Source: an uncultured Oscillospiraceae bacterium (lineage in GTDB: Bacteria > Bacillota > Clostridia > Oscillospirales > Acutalibacteraceae). Taken from it: DNA of 14,976 bases. The notes beneath the pieces are model-generated. The model was given only the letters and a program-made list of their open reading frames with translations. It searched no databases and was not told the DNA's origin. A program made the translations under genes and the position numbers. The DNA lies in contig UQAZ01000028.1 of the NCBI GenBank assembly GCA_900539165.1, positions 1-14,976 on the forward strand, written 5' to 3'. Every line of letters starts with the position of its first letter. Positions within the stretch are counted from its first letter, which is position 1. Shown in pieces: positions 6,696 through 13,053 of this stretch.

Positions 6696-7351
6696 TACTG
6701 CACCTCCCTTGAGGTAAGCTCGGCAATGACATAAGTATTAATCCCCTTCTGTGTCGAAAAAGGCTCGACAGAGCTGTTCACCGCAAGAACGAGATAATCT
6801 CCGTTTGGAGCTTCTGCATTCTCACCCTGTAACACCTGAGTTACCTGATATTCATATCTGCCCCAATAGGTTTGCACAGTAATAATCTCACCGATTTTAA
6901 TATTTTTAAGCATCTTAAACGAGGTTGACGGATAAGCCGCAACCCTACTGCAACCGCCCTCACCGAAAAGATAAGAGGTTGCGTCAAGTCCTGCGCCGTT
7001 TCTGAGACAAGCCCTGTTTAGACCGTAATAGACATTTTCACAAAGTCCGACACTTTCACAGCTTACGCTGCCCAAAAGCTTACCGACGCTCACCGTATCC
7101 AAAAATTCCGAATAAGGACATTCCACATACGAATCGTCGATAAAGACCTCGTTAGCGCCCGGGGTCATAATTTCCTGCGTCTTATGAACGGTATTCACAG
7201 CCTTTGACAGCACCAATGCGCTGACAGGAACAATAACCACCAAGGCAGCCAAAAGGTACACAACGGCATACCTAAAATATGACAGAACCTTGTTAGGCTC
7301 TTTTTTTCTTTTTCTTTGAGATTTTGATTCGTTTTTTTGAGTTTTGCTCAT
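6695..7351 (-). CDS. sortase-fold membrane protein without catalytic residues
   Basis: The 218-residue protein has a basic N-terminus, one membrane helix at about 26-50, and an extracytoplasmic region that reads like a sortase core. VYYGLNRACLRNGAG (108-121) followed by SYLFGEGG matches the sortase pattern before the catalytic histidine, and KIGEIITVQTYWGRYEYQVTQV (152-173) matches the central strands. Where sortases have the AGH histidine this protein has VAAYPS (Y140). Where they have TLxTC it has LVLAVNSS (about 187-194), and where the arginine is expected it has GINTYVIAEL. So His, Cys and Arg all appear to be missing although the frame is intact. Enzymatic transpeptidation is therefore unlikely; a binding or scaffold role is inferred. 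It starts 3 bp after ilvD and overlaps the next gene. Confidence 0.7.
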   Translation of the reverse strand: MSKTQKNESKSQRKRKKEPNKVLSYFRYAVVYLLAALVVIVPVSALVLSKAVNTVHKTQEIMTPGANEVFIDDSYVECPYSEFLDTVSVGKLLGSVSCESVGLCENVYYGLNRACLRNGAGLDATSYLFGEGGCSRVAAYPSTSFKMLKNIKIGEIITVQTYWGRYEYQVTQVLQGENAEAPNGDYLVLAVNSSVEPFSTQKGINTYVIAELTSREVQ

Positions 7352-7354
7352 AAA

Positions 7355-9019
7355 TTAATCGTCTTCAAAAACAGCACCCCTGGAACCGCTTGTTACATGC
7401 TGAGCATATCTCTTTAAGTAACCGCTGAGTTCCTGCTTAGGAGCAGTCCAATGTTTTCTTCTCTCGGCAAGAATTTCGTCGGAAACATTCACTCTGAGAA
7501 CTCTTGCAGGAATATCAATTTCAATTTCGTCGCCGTCCTCAACGAGCGCAATAGTACCGCCTACTGCCGCCTCGGGACTGACATGACCGATTGACGCACC
7601 TCTTGTAGCACCGGAGAAACGACCGTCTGTAAGAAGCGCAACAGATGAGCCTAAGCCCATACCTATAATAGCGGAAGTCGGTGAGAGCATTTCTCTCATA
7701 CCGGGACCGCCCTTAGGTCCTTCGTATCTGATTACAACAACATCGCCTGCTTCTACCTTACCGCCCGTAATGGCAGCAATAGCCTCCTCCTCGGAATTGT
7801 AGCACTTTGCAGGTCCTTTGTGTTGCATCATTTCAGGCGCAACAGCACCCTTTTTAACAACAGCACCTTCTTCGGCAAGGTTGCCTTTAAGAACAGCGAT
7901 ACCGCCGTCCTTTGAGAACGGGTCGTCAAGTTTACGGATAACTGTACCGTCTGCGTCCGGAGCTTTTGCGATTCTCTCGGCGATCGTTCCGCTGACGGTA
8001 AGGCAATCGGTATTGATAAGTCCGCCTGAAGCAAGCTCTTTCATAACAGCCTGCATACCGCCTACATCATTAAGGTCGGTAATAAACACAGACGAAGCCG
8101 GATTAAGCTTACAAATCTGAGGTGTTGCGTTACCCATTTCGTTAAGGTCTGATAAATCAATATCGTGACCGGCAGCGTGAGCAACGGCGGTAAGATGTAA
8201 AATTGTATTAGTTGAGCAGCCGATAGCCATATCGGTTCTCATAGCGTTTTGAATAGCTTTTTCGGTAATAATATCAGACGGCTTTATATCTTCTTTGAGA
8301 AGTTCCATTACTCTCTCGCCTGCCATCTTTGCAAGTCTGAGACGAGCCGAATAAACAGCAGGGATAGTTCCCGAGCCGGGAAGCGACATACCGATTGACT
8401 CAGTAAGGCAATTCATAGAATTGGCAGTATACATACCTGAGCATGAACCGCAGGTAGGACAAGCGGTAAATGCAGTTTGCTCAAGATTTTCGTCAGACAT
8501 TTTGCCGACAGCATTTGCACCTACATACTCAAACTGTTCACTAAGTCCGATAGGATTAGTTGTTTCGGTGCTTTTACCGGGGAGCATAGGTCCGCCGTTG
8601 ATAAAAATACAAGGCAGATTAAGTCTGCAAGCGGCAAGGAGCATACCCGGCACGATTTTATCGCAGTTAGGAATAAACACGATAGCGTCGAGAGGATGTG
8701 CCGTGAGCATAACCTCAATGCTGTCCGCAATAAGCTCACGGGAGCAGAGAGAATACTTCATTCCTCTGTGATTCATAGCGATACCGTCGCATACGCCAAT
8801 GGTATTAAATTCAAACGGAACACCGCCTGCGTTACGAATACCTGCCTTAACCTGCTCGGCAATCTTGTCAAGGTGCATATGTCCCGGGATATAATCACTC
8901 TTAGAATTAACAACCGCTACGAACGGTCTTTTCATTTCAAGCTCATCAATGCCCAAAGCTCTCAAAAGTGAACGATGAGGCGCTCTTGACGGTCCCTCTT
9001 TAATTAAATCAGATCTCAT
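7355..9019 (-). CDS. ilvD: dihydroxy-acid dehydratase
   Basis: Fe-S enzyme that removes water from 2,3-dihydroxy-isovalerate and 2,3-dihydroxy-3-methylvalerate in valine, isoleucine and leucine synthesis. The 554-residue product shows the family start (RSDLIKEGPSRAPHRSLLRALG) and GVCDGIAMNHRGMKYSL at about 75-91. FIPNCDKIVPG (C119, K121) and CPTCGSCSGMYTAN (187-200) hold expected cluster ligands and metal-site residues. GRFSGATRG lies near the C-terminus. An in-frame ATG exists at 9031, but the ATG at 9019 has a GGTGA site five bases upstream and gives the usual family N-terminus, so I prefer it. No other ilv gene is nearby. It is the first gene of an operon with envelope genes. Confidence 0.96.
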   Translation of the reverse strand: MRSDLIKEGPSRAPHRSLLRALGIDELEMKRPFVAVVNSKSDYIPGHMHLDKIAEQVKAGIRNAGGVPFEFNTIGVCDGIAMNHRGMKYSLCSRELIADSIEVMLTAHPLDAIVFIPNCDKIVPGMLLAACRLNLPCIFINGGPMLPGKSTETTNPIGLSEQFEYVGANAVGKMSDENLEQTAFTACPTCGSCSGMYTANSMNCLTESIGMSLPGSGTIPAVYSARLRLAKMAGERVMELLKEDIKPSDIITEKAIQNAMRTDMAIGCSTNTILHLTAVAHAAGHDIDLSDLNEMGNATPQICKLNPASSVFITDLNDVGGMQAVMKELASGGLINTDCLTVSGTIAERIAKAPDADGTVIRKLDDPFSKDGGIAVLKGNLAEEGAVVKKGAVAPEMMQHKGPAKCYNSEEEAIAAITGGKVEAGDVVVIRYEGPKGGPGMREMLSPTSAIIGMGLGSSVALLTDGRFSGATRGASIGHVSPEAAVGGTIALVEDGDEIEIDIPARVLRVNVSDEILAERRKHWTAPKQELSGYLKRYAQHVTSGSRGAVFEDD

Positions 9020-9086
9020 AATATTCACCATAGCCTTTCTTTCATAAAAGTGGCGGAATGTAGCCGCAAAAAATCCAATTTATAAT

Positions 9087-9115
9087 ATTATATTATTTTT
9101 GTGACATAATTTCAA
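9087..9115 (-). promoter_or_regulatory. sigma-A promoter of the ilvD operon
   Basis: Minus-strand TTGAAA (9115-9110) and TATAAT (9092-9087) are exactly 17 bases apart. Transcription would start near 9080, about 60 bases before ilvD. No T-box or leader-peptide structure, common in front of branched-chain amino acid genes, fits in this short leader. Confidence 0.85.
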
Positions 9116-9130
9116 CACATTTTTAATTCA

Positions 9131-9156
9131 GCGACACATCGAAGCCGATATGCCGC
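9131..9156 (-). terminator. hairpin at the end of the nitroreductase-amidohydrolase operon
   Basis: GCGACACATCG (9131-9141) and CGATATGCCGC (9146-9156) around a four-base loop form an 11 bp stem in the minus-strand RNA with two G-U pairs. On the plus strand those positions would be A-C mismatches, so the structure favours minus-strand RNA. It is about 36 bases after the amidohydrolase stop. There is no proper U-run after it, so termination may need Rho, or the hairpin may act as a 3' stabiliser. Confidence 0.5.
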
Positions 9157-9192
9157 CGTTATTTTCAGATATTATATGTAAGTTTTTTACCG

Positions 9193-10473
9193 TCAATCAT
9201 AGTATTTATCAAGCTCGGCATCACACTTTGCATACTTTTTAATTTTCGGATTTGAATAAATCCTGCCCCTTGCGATAACCATATACGGCTGTTCCATTGC
9301 TCTGAAATCGTTGAACGGGTCAGCATCGGTCACCATAATATCGGCACACTTACCGACCTCGATACTGCCTGTAATATCATCAATTCCGAGAATTTTTGCG
9401 TTATTAAGCGTTGCCGTATAAAGTGCAAACGCAGGTGACACGCCGACATAGCTTTCAAAATAATGAAGCTCTCTCCACATATTATAATGTGTTGTATAAG
9501 GACAACCCGTATCAGTTCCAAGTCCGACTGTAATTCCGTTTTCAAGTGCAGTTTTGGAGCCGTTTATCATATTGTTATAAACGATATTGGAATTGTACTG
9601 AACGGCCTCGCTTATTCCGAGAGTTTTTCTTTCAAATCTCGCCATAGGCAATGCAGGAGAAATTGTGCAAACCATTACAGCATTATGCTCCTTATAGGCG
9701 TCAATCTCGCTTTGAGATAAAACAGAGCCGTGTTCGATAGAATCAACACCGTTTGCAAGAGCAACTCTTACACCCTCGGGACTTTGCACATGAGCAGCCA
9801 CCTTTAAGCCGTAGGAATGCGCTCTGTCGCAGCAAGCCTTTATTATTTCGGCAGGCATTTTCAGCACACCCGGCTCGCCCTTAACCTTGGCGTCCATAAC
9901 TCCGCCTGTAATCATAAGCTTGATTAAATCAACACCGTGGCTGTTAAGGTCGTCTACCATTGCCTCTGCTTCTTGAGAGGACTGTGCCGCTTTAGCAACC
10001 GAGCCGACCATATGGCCTCCCGGTACGCCGATAGCATAATCCGATGCAAGGATTCTCGGACCCTCAAGCTTGCCCGAATTGATACGGTCACGAAGTTTTG
10101 TATCAATATCGCCCAAACCTCCTACCGTACGAATCGTGGTAACGCCCGACATCAAGCCCTGCATAGCATATGCGTGGCACATATTAAGAGTAAAACTTCT
10201 CATAAAAGCACTCGACATGGCAAGCTTAGACAGCTTTTCTGCGTTAAGAGGCTTATTTTTCGGCTTGCCTCCTGCCGGCAAATGAACATGCAAATTTATA
10301 AGACCGGGCATTAAATATCTGCCGTCAAGGTCGATAACCGCATCGTTTTTATTAACGGTTGCCTCGCCGATTTCAACGATTTTGTCACCGTCAATTACAA
10401 CATCTGTATTTTTTACGGGCGTCATATCCTTTGTACCGTCAAGCAGTACACAATTTTTAAGCACAGTTCTCAT
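9193..10473 (-). CDS. metal-dependent amidohydrolase (prolidase/imidazolonepropionase-like)
   Basis: Member of the amidohydrolase superfamily, binuclear-metal subgroup that includes Xaa-Pro dipeptidases and imidazolonepropionase-like proteins; it probably hydrolyses an amide or cyclic amide in the cytoplasm. The 426-residue protein has a small beta domain at each end and a TIM-barrel core. Likely metal ligands are H62 and H64 (NLHVHL), K185 (DLIKLMITGG, candidate carboxylated lysine), H228 (AAHVQ), H248 (SIEHGS) and D321 (GLGTDTG). MPGLINLHVHL and GSIEVGKCADIMV are standard family ends. The set of ligands is complete, so it should be active, but the substrate is unknown. It is the last gene of its operon, 4 bp after the truncated oxidoreductase. 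Confidence 0.88.
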   Translation of the reverse strand: MRTVLKNCVLLDGTKDMTPVKNTDVVIDGDKIVEIGEATVNKNDAVIDLDGRYLMPGLINLHVHLPAGGKPKNKPLNAEKLSKLAMSSAFMRSFTLNMCHAYAMQGLMSGVTTIRTVGGLGDIDTKLRDRINSGKLEGPRILASDYAIGVPGGHMVGSVAKAAQSSQEAEAMVDDLNSHGVDLIKLMITGGVMDAKVKGEPGVLKMPAEIIKACCDRAHSYGLKVAAHVQSPEGVRVALANGVDSIEHGSVLSQSEIDAYKEHNAVMVCTISPALPMARFERKTLGISEAVQYNSNIVYNNMINGSKTALENGITVGLGTDTGCPYTTHYNMWRELHYFESYVGVSPAFALYTATLNNAKILGIDDITGSIEVGKCADIMVTDADPFNDFRAMEQPYMVIARGRIYSNPKIKKYAKCDAELDKYYD

Positions 10474-10477
10474 TTAA

Positions 10478-10747
10478 TCACATCTCCTCCGGATATTTCA
10501 TATTCCATTCCTGTCTGAACGAGGTCATCAAATGCATAACATCCTCGGTATAATTGAGGTGCATACAGTCCTCACCCGACACGCTTTTTTCCATATCCTC
10601 TATTTCATACCAAAGGGCGTCCTCGTTTTTACCTGCTTTAACGAGTCTGCTCTCTCCGCTTTCGGCATCGGTAATTTTAGCCATAACCGTAGCCGTCTCG
10701 TTTGCGATAACTCCCGCACCCAGAACAGCCCAATTATATTCTTTCAT
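10478..10747 (-). pseudogene. internally deleted Gfo/Idh/MocA oxidoreductase
   Basis: The 89-residue product joins the two ends of a Gfo/Idh/MocA-type NAD(P)-dependent oxidoreductase. Residues 1-24 (MKEYNWAVLGAGVIANE...) are the first strand and glycine-rich nucleotide loop of the Rossmann fold. Residues from about 26 to the end (ALWYEIEDMEKSVSGED, then YTEDVMHLMTSFRQEW and KYPEEM) are the usual C-terminus. About 235 of some 325 residues between them are missing, including the rest of the Rossmann fold and the catalytic EKP-type segment. The join is in frame with no stop. An alternative TTG start at 10762 adds five residues, but the ATG at 10747, one base after the SdpI-like stop, fits better. 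The product cannot be an active oxidoreductase. It is probably decay, although the frame remains open inside a tight operon. Confidence 0.8.
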
Positions 10748-10748
10748 T

Positions 10749-11108
10749 TTAATCACCGTCAAATTTACTTTTCAATTTCTTTTCCGTCAAAATTATCGGA
10801 ACAAATACCGATATTGTTTGAAGCACAATCAAAATTACGCACTCAATGCTCCATACCTTTTCACTTGATTTAAGCACGACAAGCGAAGCAACAAGAGTCA
10901 CCGCAAGCACTGCAACGCCTGTTTTCAGGAACAGTATACCAAAATATTTTTGTGCAAAATTCCACGCCTGCTTACTTTTCTGCGAGCGTTCTGTTCTGTA
11001 ACCGACAAGGACGTTGATATTCTTAGGCGGCTTTTTAGCCGACAGCACACCTGCAATAAGCATAACAAGCGGTATAATTATATCAAGTATAAAATAAGTA
11101 ATCCACAT
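10749..11108 (-). CDS. SdpI/YhfL family membrane protein
   Basis: Small integral membrane protein of 119 residues with hydrophobic segments at about 4-23, 55-79 and 85-107. The first loop holds NVLVGYRTERSQKSKQAWNFAQKY, which matches the family signature (GYRT-x-x-S, then a Trp-containing helix). In Bacillus subtilis, SdpI gives immunity to the SdpC toxin and also signals to a repressor. Most relatives have unknown roles, so function here is open, and no SdpC-like toxin is visible. The start is one base after the lipoprotein stop; a GGAGG lies about 12 bases upstream, inside the end of that gene. Confidence 0.75.
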   Translation of the reverse strand: MWITYFILDIIIPLVMLIAGVLSAKKPPKNINVLVGYRTERSQKSKQAWNFAQKYFGILFLKTGVAVLAVTLVASLVVLKSSEKVWSIECVILIVLQTISVFVPIILTEKKLKSKFDGD

Positions 11109-11109
11109 A

Positions 11110-11574
11110 TCAGCCGACAGCCTCCGCTACATTCTTAACAGCCTTACCTATAAAGCTTACAATTCTTTCGTCCGTGTTACCGTCATCAATTTTGATACTG
11201 ACATCAGCTAGCCCGAGTTGGTCATGCTCCGAGTATTCGGTACTTCCGCCGAGGGTTTCCCACTTAACGCTTATATCATCTTTAGTTATTTTTCGCTTAC
11301 AGTCAACGGTATATTCTCCGACCCTGTAAAACTCGGAATTTGAATCCGGCTGAACAACAAGCGAGTAATCGCTCTTTTGATACACCCTGATTATATAGTA
11401 AACTACATCGGCGTCATTATCCGTAAACTCTTTATTAGGCGACACCGTTTCTTCAAAAATAAGTTCGCCGTCGGGTGCGGTCACCCCAAGCGAATCACTA
11501 TTCGCACTACATCCGTAAAAGACAGAAAGCAGCAATAAAACAAGTATCGTTATCAGTGCAACATTTCTTTTCAT
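11110..11574 (-). CDS. small lipoprotein of unknown function
   Basis: The 154-residue protein has a lipoprotein signal peptide: basic start (MKRN), hydrophobic stretch to about residue 19, then a lipobox-like FYGC with C22 as the lipidated cysteine. The FY before GC is a slightly unusual lipobox. The rest is a soluble, acidic domain (for example YYIIRVYQKSDYSLVV near 59-74 and DVSIKIDDGNTDERIV near 124-139) that I do not recognise. It is therefore expected on the outer face of the membrane. It starts 3 bp after the nitroreductase gene and is followed at once by the SdpI-like gene. The context suggests an envelope role, but this is inference. Confidence 0.75.
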   Translation of the reverse strand: MKRNVALITILVLLLLSVFYGCSANSDSLGVTAPDGELIFEETVSPNKEFTDNDADVVYYIIRVYQKSDYSLVVQPDSNSEFYRVGEYTVDCKRKITKDDISVKWETLGGSTEYSEHDQLGLADVSIKIDDGNTDERIVSFIGKAVKNVAEAVG

Positions 11575-11577
11575 AAT

Positions 11578-12105
11578 TCACTCAACCCAATATACCCTGT
11601 CGGGTTTAATATCGTGTGGTTTAGGCATATCGCCGTCAACATAGCCGACAGCGCAATGACCTACGCCTTCCCATTCGCCGTCAATTCCCAAATCGGCAAG
11701 AAGTTTTTTAATCTCGGGAGTTTCGCACTCCTCTTTTGCTCTGTGAATCCAAATGCTGCCGAGACCCAATGAATGTGCGGCAAGCATAAGATTACCCATC
11801 ACAAGACTGCCATCATAAATATATGTAGGAAAACTTTTATCGGCAATTACAAGAAGAATAACCGGGGCATTGTAAAACGGGTCGAAGTCCTCATTCCAAC
11901 CGCCGATTTTGCAATTAAGTGCGGAAATCTCATCTCTGAGTTTTTTATTTGTAATTGCTATAATCTTAGCCGATTGCATATTTTTTCCGCTTGGGGCGTG
12001 AAGTCCTGCATCAATAATCTGTTCAATGTCGCTCTTTGGCGGCATATCACTCTTAAACTTTCTTACGCTTCTGCGTTCTTTCATAACTTTAATTGTTTCG
12101 TTCAT
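11578..12105 (-). CDS. nitroreductase family FMN-dependent oxidoreductase
   Basis: Cytoplasmic FMN enzyme of the nitroreductase superfamily, which uses NAD(P)H to reduce nitro compounds, quinones or similar acceptors; the natural substrate is not evident. The 175-residue protein has RRSVRKF (11-17) and APSGKNMQ (38-45), both typical FMN phosphate and ring contacts. The dimer-forming helix region is DGSLVMGNLMLAAHSLGLGSIWI (98-120), and the C-terminal GYVDGD strand follows. Length is normal for the short subgroup. An AGGAG site eight bases before the ATG at 12105 fixes the start. It is the first gene of a five-gene operon. Confidence 0.93.
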   Translation of the reverse strand: MNETIKVMKERRSVRKFKSDMPPKSDIEQIIDAGLHAPSGKNMQSAKIIAITNKKLRDEISALNCKIGGWNEDFDPFYNAPVILLVIADKSFPTYIYDGSLVMGNLMLAAHSLGLGSIWIHRAKEECETPEIKKLLADLGIDGEWEGVGHCAVGYVDGDMPKPHDIKPDRVYWVE

Positions 12106-12152
12106 TCATATCACTCCTAAGATAAATCAGCAGGTATTACCCTTACAACTTG

Positions 12153-12180
12153 ATTATAGCACATTCGCCGCCAAAGTAAA
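12153..12180 (-). promoter_or_regulatory. extended -10 promoter of the nitroreductase operon
   Basis: Minus-strand TATAAT (12158-12153) is preceded by TGC, giving an extended -10 (TGnTATAAT). The best -35 is a weak TTTACT (12180-12175) at 16 bases, as expected for extended -10 promoters. The leader would be about 40 bases. Confidence 0.75.
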
Positions 12181-12218
12181 TACAAAAACGACGCACCATA
12201 CAAGAATACGCCGTCAAT

Positions 12219-12319
12219 TTAATTACAGTCTGCCGATTTTACAAAAGCCTTTTGCGCCGGTTCGTTTTGCGAAAGTCCGCTTTTTGTTCTTAATTTCAGT
12301 ATATTTCCTTAGTTTGCAT
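12219..12319 (-). pseudogene. frameshifted remnant of an XRE-family regulator
   Basis: From an ATG at 12319 the strand reads MQTKEIY and stops. After a one-base shift near 12300 it reads LKLRTKSGLSQNEPAQKAF and then diverges and ends at 12219. Joined, this matches the start of clostridial Cro/C1-type regulators of the form M-x-T-K-E-I-x-x-x-LRTK-x-GLSQ-x-ELAEKVFVTRQAVSRWE. Only the first helices of the HTH domain survive; the rest of the gene is gone. A strong GAGAGGTGAT ribosome binding site lies before the ATG, and a promoter lies at 12339-12367. It is too short and broken for the usual gene finders. It could instead be a seven-codon leader peptide, but the homology to XRE start sequences argues for decay. 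Confidence 0.7.
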
Positions 12320-12338
12320 ATTATCACCTCTCGGCTTA

Positions 12339-12367
12339 ATTATAATATGCACAGTTCTTTTTCACAA
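12339..12367 (-). promoter_or_regulatory. promoter of the XRE remnant
   Basis: Minus-strand TTGTGA (12367-12362), then 17 bases, then TATAAT (12344-12339), followed by the GAGAGGTGAT ribosome binding site of the remnant. The signal set is intact although the gene is not, so a short RNA may still be made from here. Confidence 0.65.
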
Positions 12368-12419
12368 GCAACTCTCTGTTGCCGTTTCATTGCAAACCTC
12401 GCATCATTCGTAAGACTTA

Positions 12420-12845
12420 TCATTTCGGTTGCCATACCATTACATATTCTTTTTCCCCGGTAGCTTCGTCTAAATCTTCACGCTTAATTTCCAAACCCTC
12501 TCTTTGATAAAAGGAGATTGCACGAATATTTTTCTGATACACACGCAAAGCCAACCCGAACTTTTTGTTTTTTATATAATCCAGTAATCGTTTGCCTATG
12601 CCCTGCGACTGATTTTTATCAGAAACAAAAATGCCCTCAATATATTCGCCGTTCATTCCTATAAAGCCTTTTATTTCCCGATTTTCTTCACAAACATAGA
12701 CTTCAGCCTGTAACAGCAGTTCTTTTACCAATTCAAAATTGTCTTTCCAATATTGAGCAGGGATAAAATTATGCACCTTTATATTTGTATCCAACCATAT
12801 ATCGGCGACTTGATTTATATCCGCTTTTTGTAATTCTCTAATCAT
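12420..12845 (-). CDS. GNAT family N-acetyltransferase
   Basis: Acetyl-CoA-dependent acetyltransferase of the GNAT fold, 141 residues, cytoplasmic; the acceptor is unknown. The N-terminus MIRELQKADINQVADIWLD is the usual first strand and helix. Motif A is GIFVSDKNQSQGIGKRLLDYI at about 71-91, with the acetyl-CoA loop QSQGIGK (79-85). ALRVYQKNIRAISFYQREGL at about 99-118 is motif B, which typically holds the general-acid tyrosine (Y113). Length is normal. An AGGAAAG site lies about eight bases before the ATG. It stands alone, with a terminator upstream. A likely -10 (TATAAT, 12876-12871) lies within repeat copy 1. Confidence 0.9.
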   Translation of the reverse strand: MIRELQKADINQVADIWLDTNIKVHNFIPAQYWKDNFELVKELLLQAEVYVCEENREIKGFIGMNGEYIEGIFVSDKNQSQGIGKRLLDYIKNKKFGLALRVYQKNIRAISFYQREGLEIKREDLDEATGEKEYVMVWQPK

Positions 12846-12868
12846 AACAACAACTTTCCTGAAAATTC

Positions 12869-12955
12869 AGATTATATTTCTGTTTCTTAAAAAATGGGCA
12901 ACTCCGATTGGAATTGCCCACTCGTTATACTATGTATCTTAACATAATATTTTAT
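12869..12955. repeat. copy 1 of an imperfect direct repeat flanking the XRE-membrane gene
   Basis: This intergenic block matches 13771-13860 in the same orientation. The two share 30 identical bases (12919-12948 and 13823-13852), which contain an inverted repeat, GTTATAC with GTAT-AAC around a TAT loop. Either side is similar with small differences, including a hairpin reading TGGGCAAC...GGAATTG. This copy keeps a complete terminator hairpin and, on the minus strand, a TATAAT (12876-12871) that may be the -10 box of the GNAT gene. Confidence 0.75.
12889..12920 (-). terminator. intrinsic terminator of the XRE-membrane gene (inside repeat copy 1)
   Basis: TGGGCAACTCC (12895-12905) and GGAATTGCCCA (12910-12920) form an 11 bp stem with one G-U pair and a four-base loop in minus-strand RNA, followed by six Us. 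It lies about 130 bases after the stop of the XRE-membrane gene and before the GNAT gene. Confidence 0.85.
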
Positions 12956-13053
12956 ATTTCACAAACCCTATAAGAAAAGGATTTCTCCTCTCTCAAAGGG
13001 CAAGTTGAAAAAACGGAAATTATCGGACTCTTTGCATAGATAAAATTTCAGTT

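Noticed and set aside
8477..8971. Long plus-strand reading frame opposite ilvD (164 codons)
   Set aside because: It is antisense to a clear enzyme gene, and its translation has no recognisable domain; it is a shadow of the codon bias on the other strand.
9020..9031. Earlier in-frame ATG for ilvD at 9031
   Set aside because: Its nearest purine-rich site is only about two bases away, while the ATG at 9019 has GGTGA at good spacing and the usual family start.
10748..10762. TTG start for the truncated oxidoreductase
   Set aside because: It lies within the end of the SdpI-like gene; the ATG at 10747 matches the family N-terminus MKEYNWAVLG.
12368..12382. GCAAC/GTTGC hairpin after the GNAT gene as a terminator
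   Set aside because: The stem is only 5 bp and no U-run follows; it also overlaps the promoter region of the XRE remnant.
12026..12463. Plus-strand reading frame of 145 codons across the nitroreductase start and the gap beyond
   Set aside because: It runs opposite the nitroreductase gene, its promoter and the XRE remnant, with no ribosome binding site or domain.
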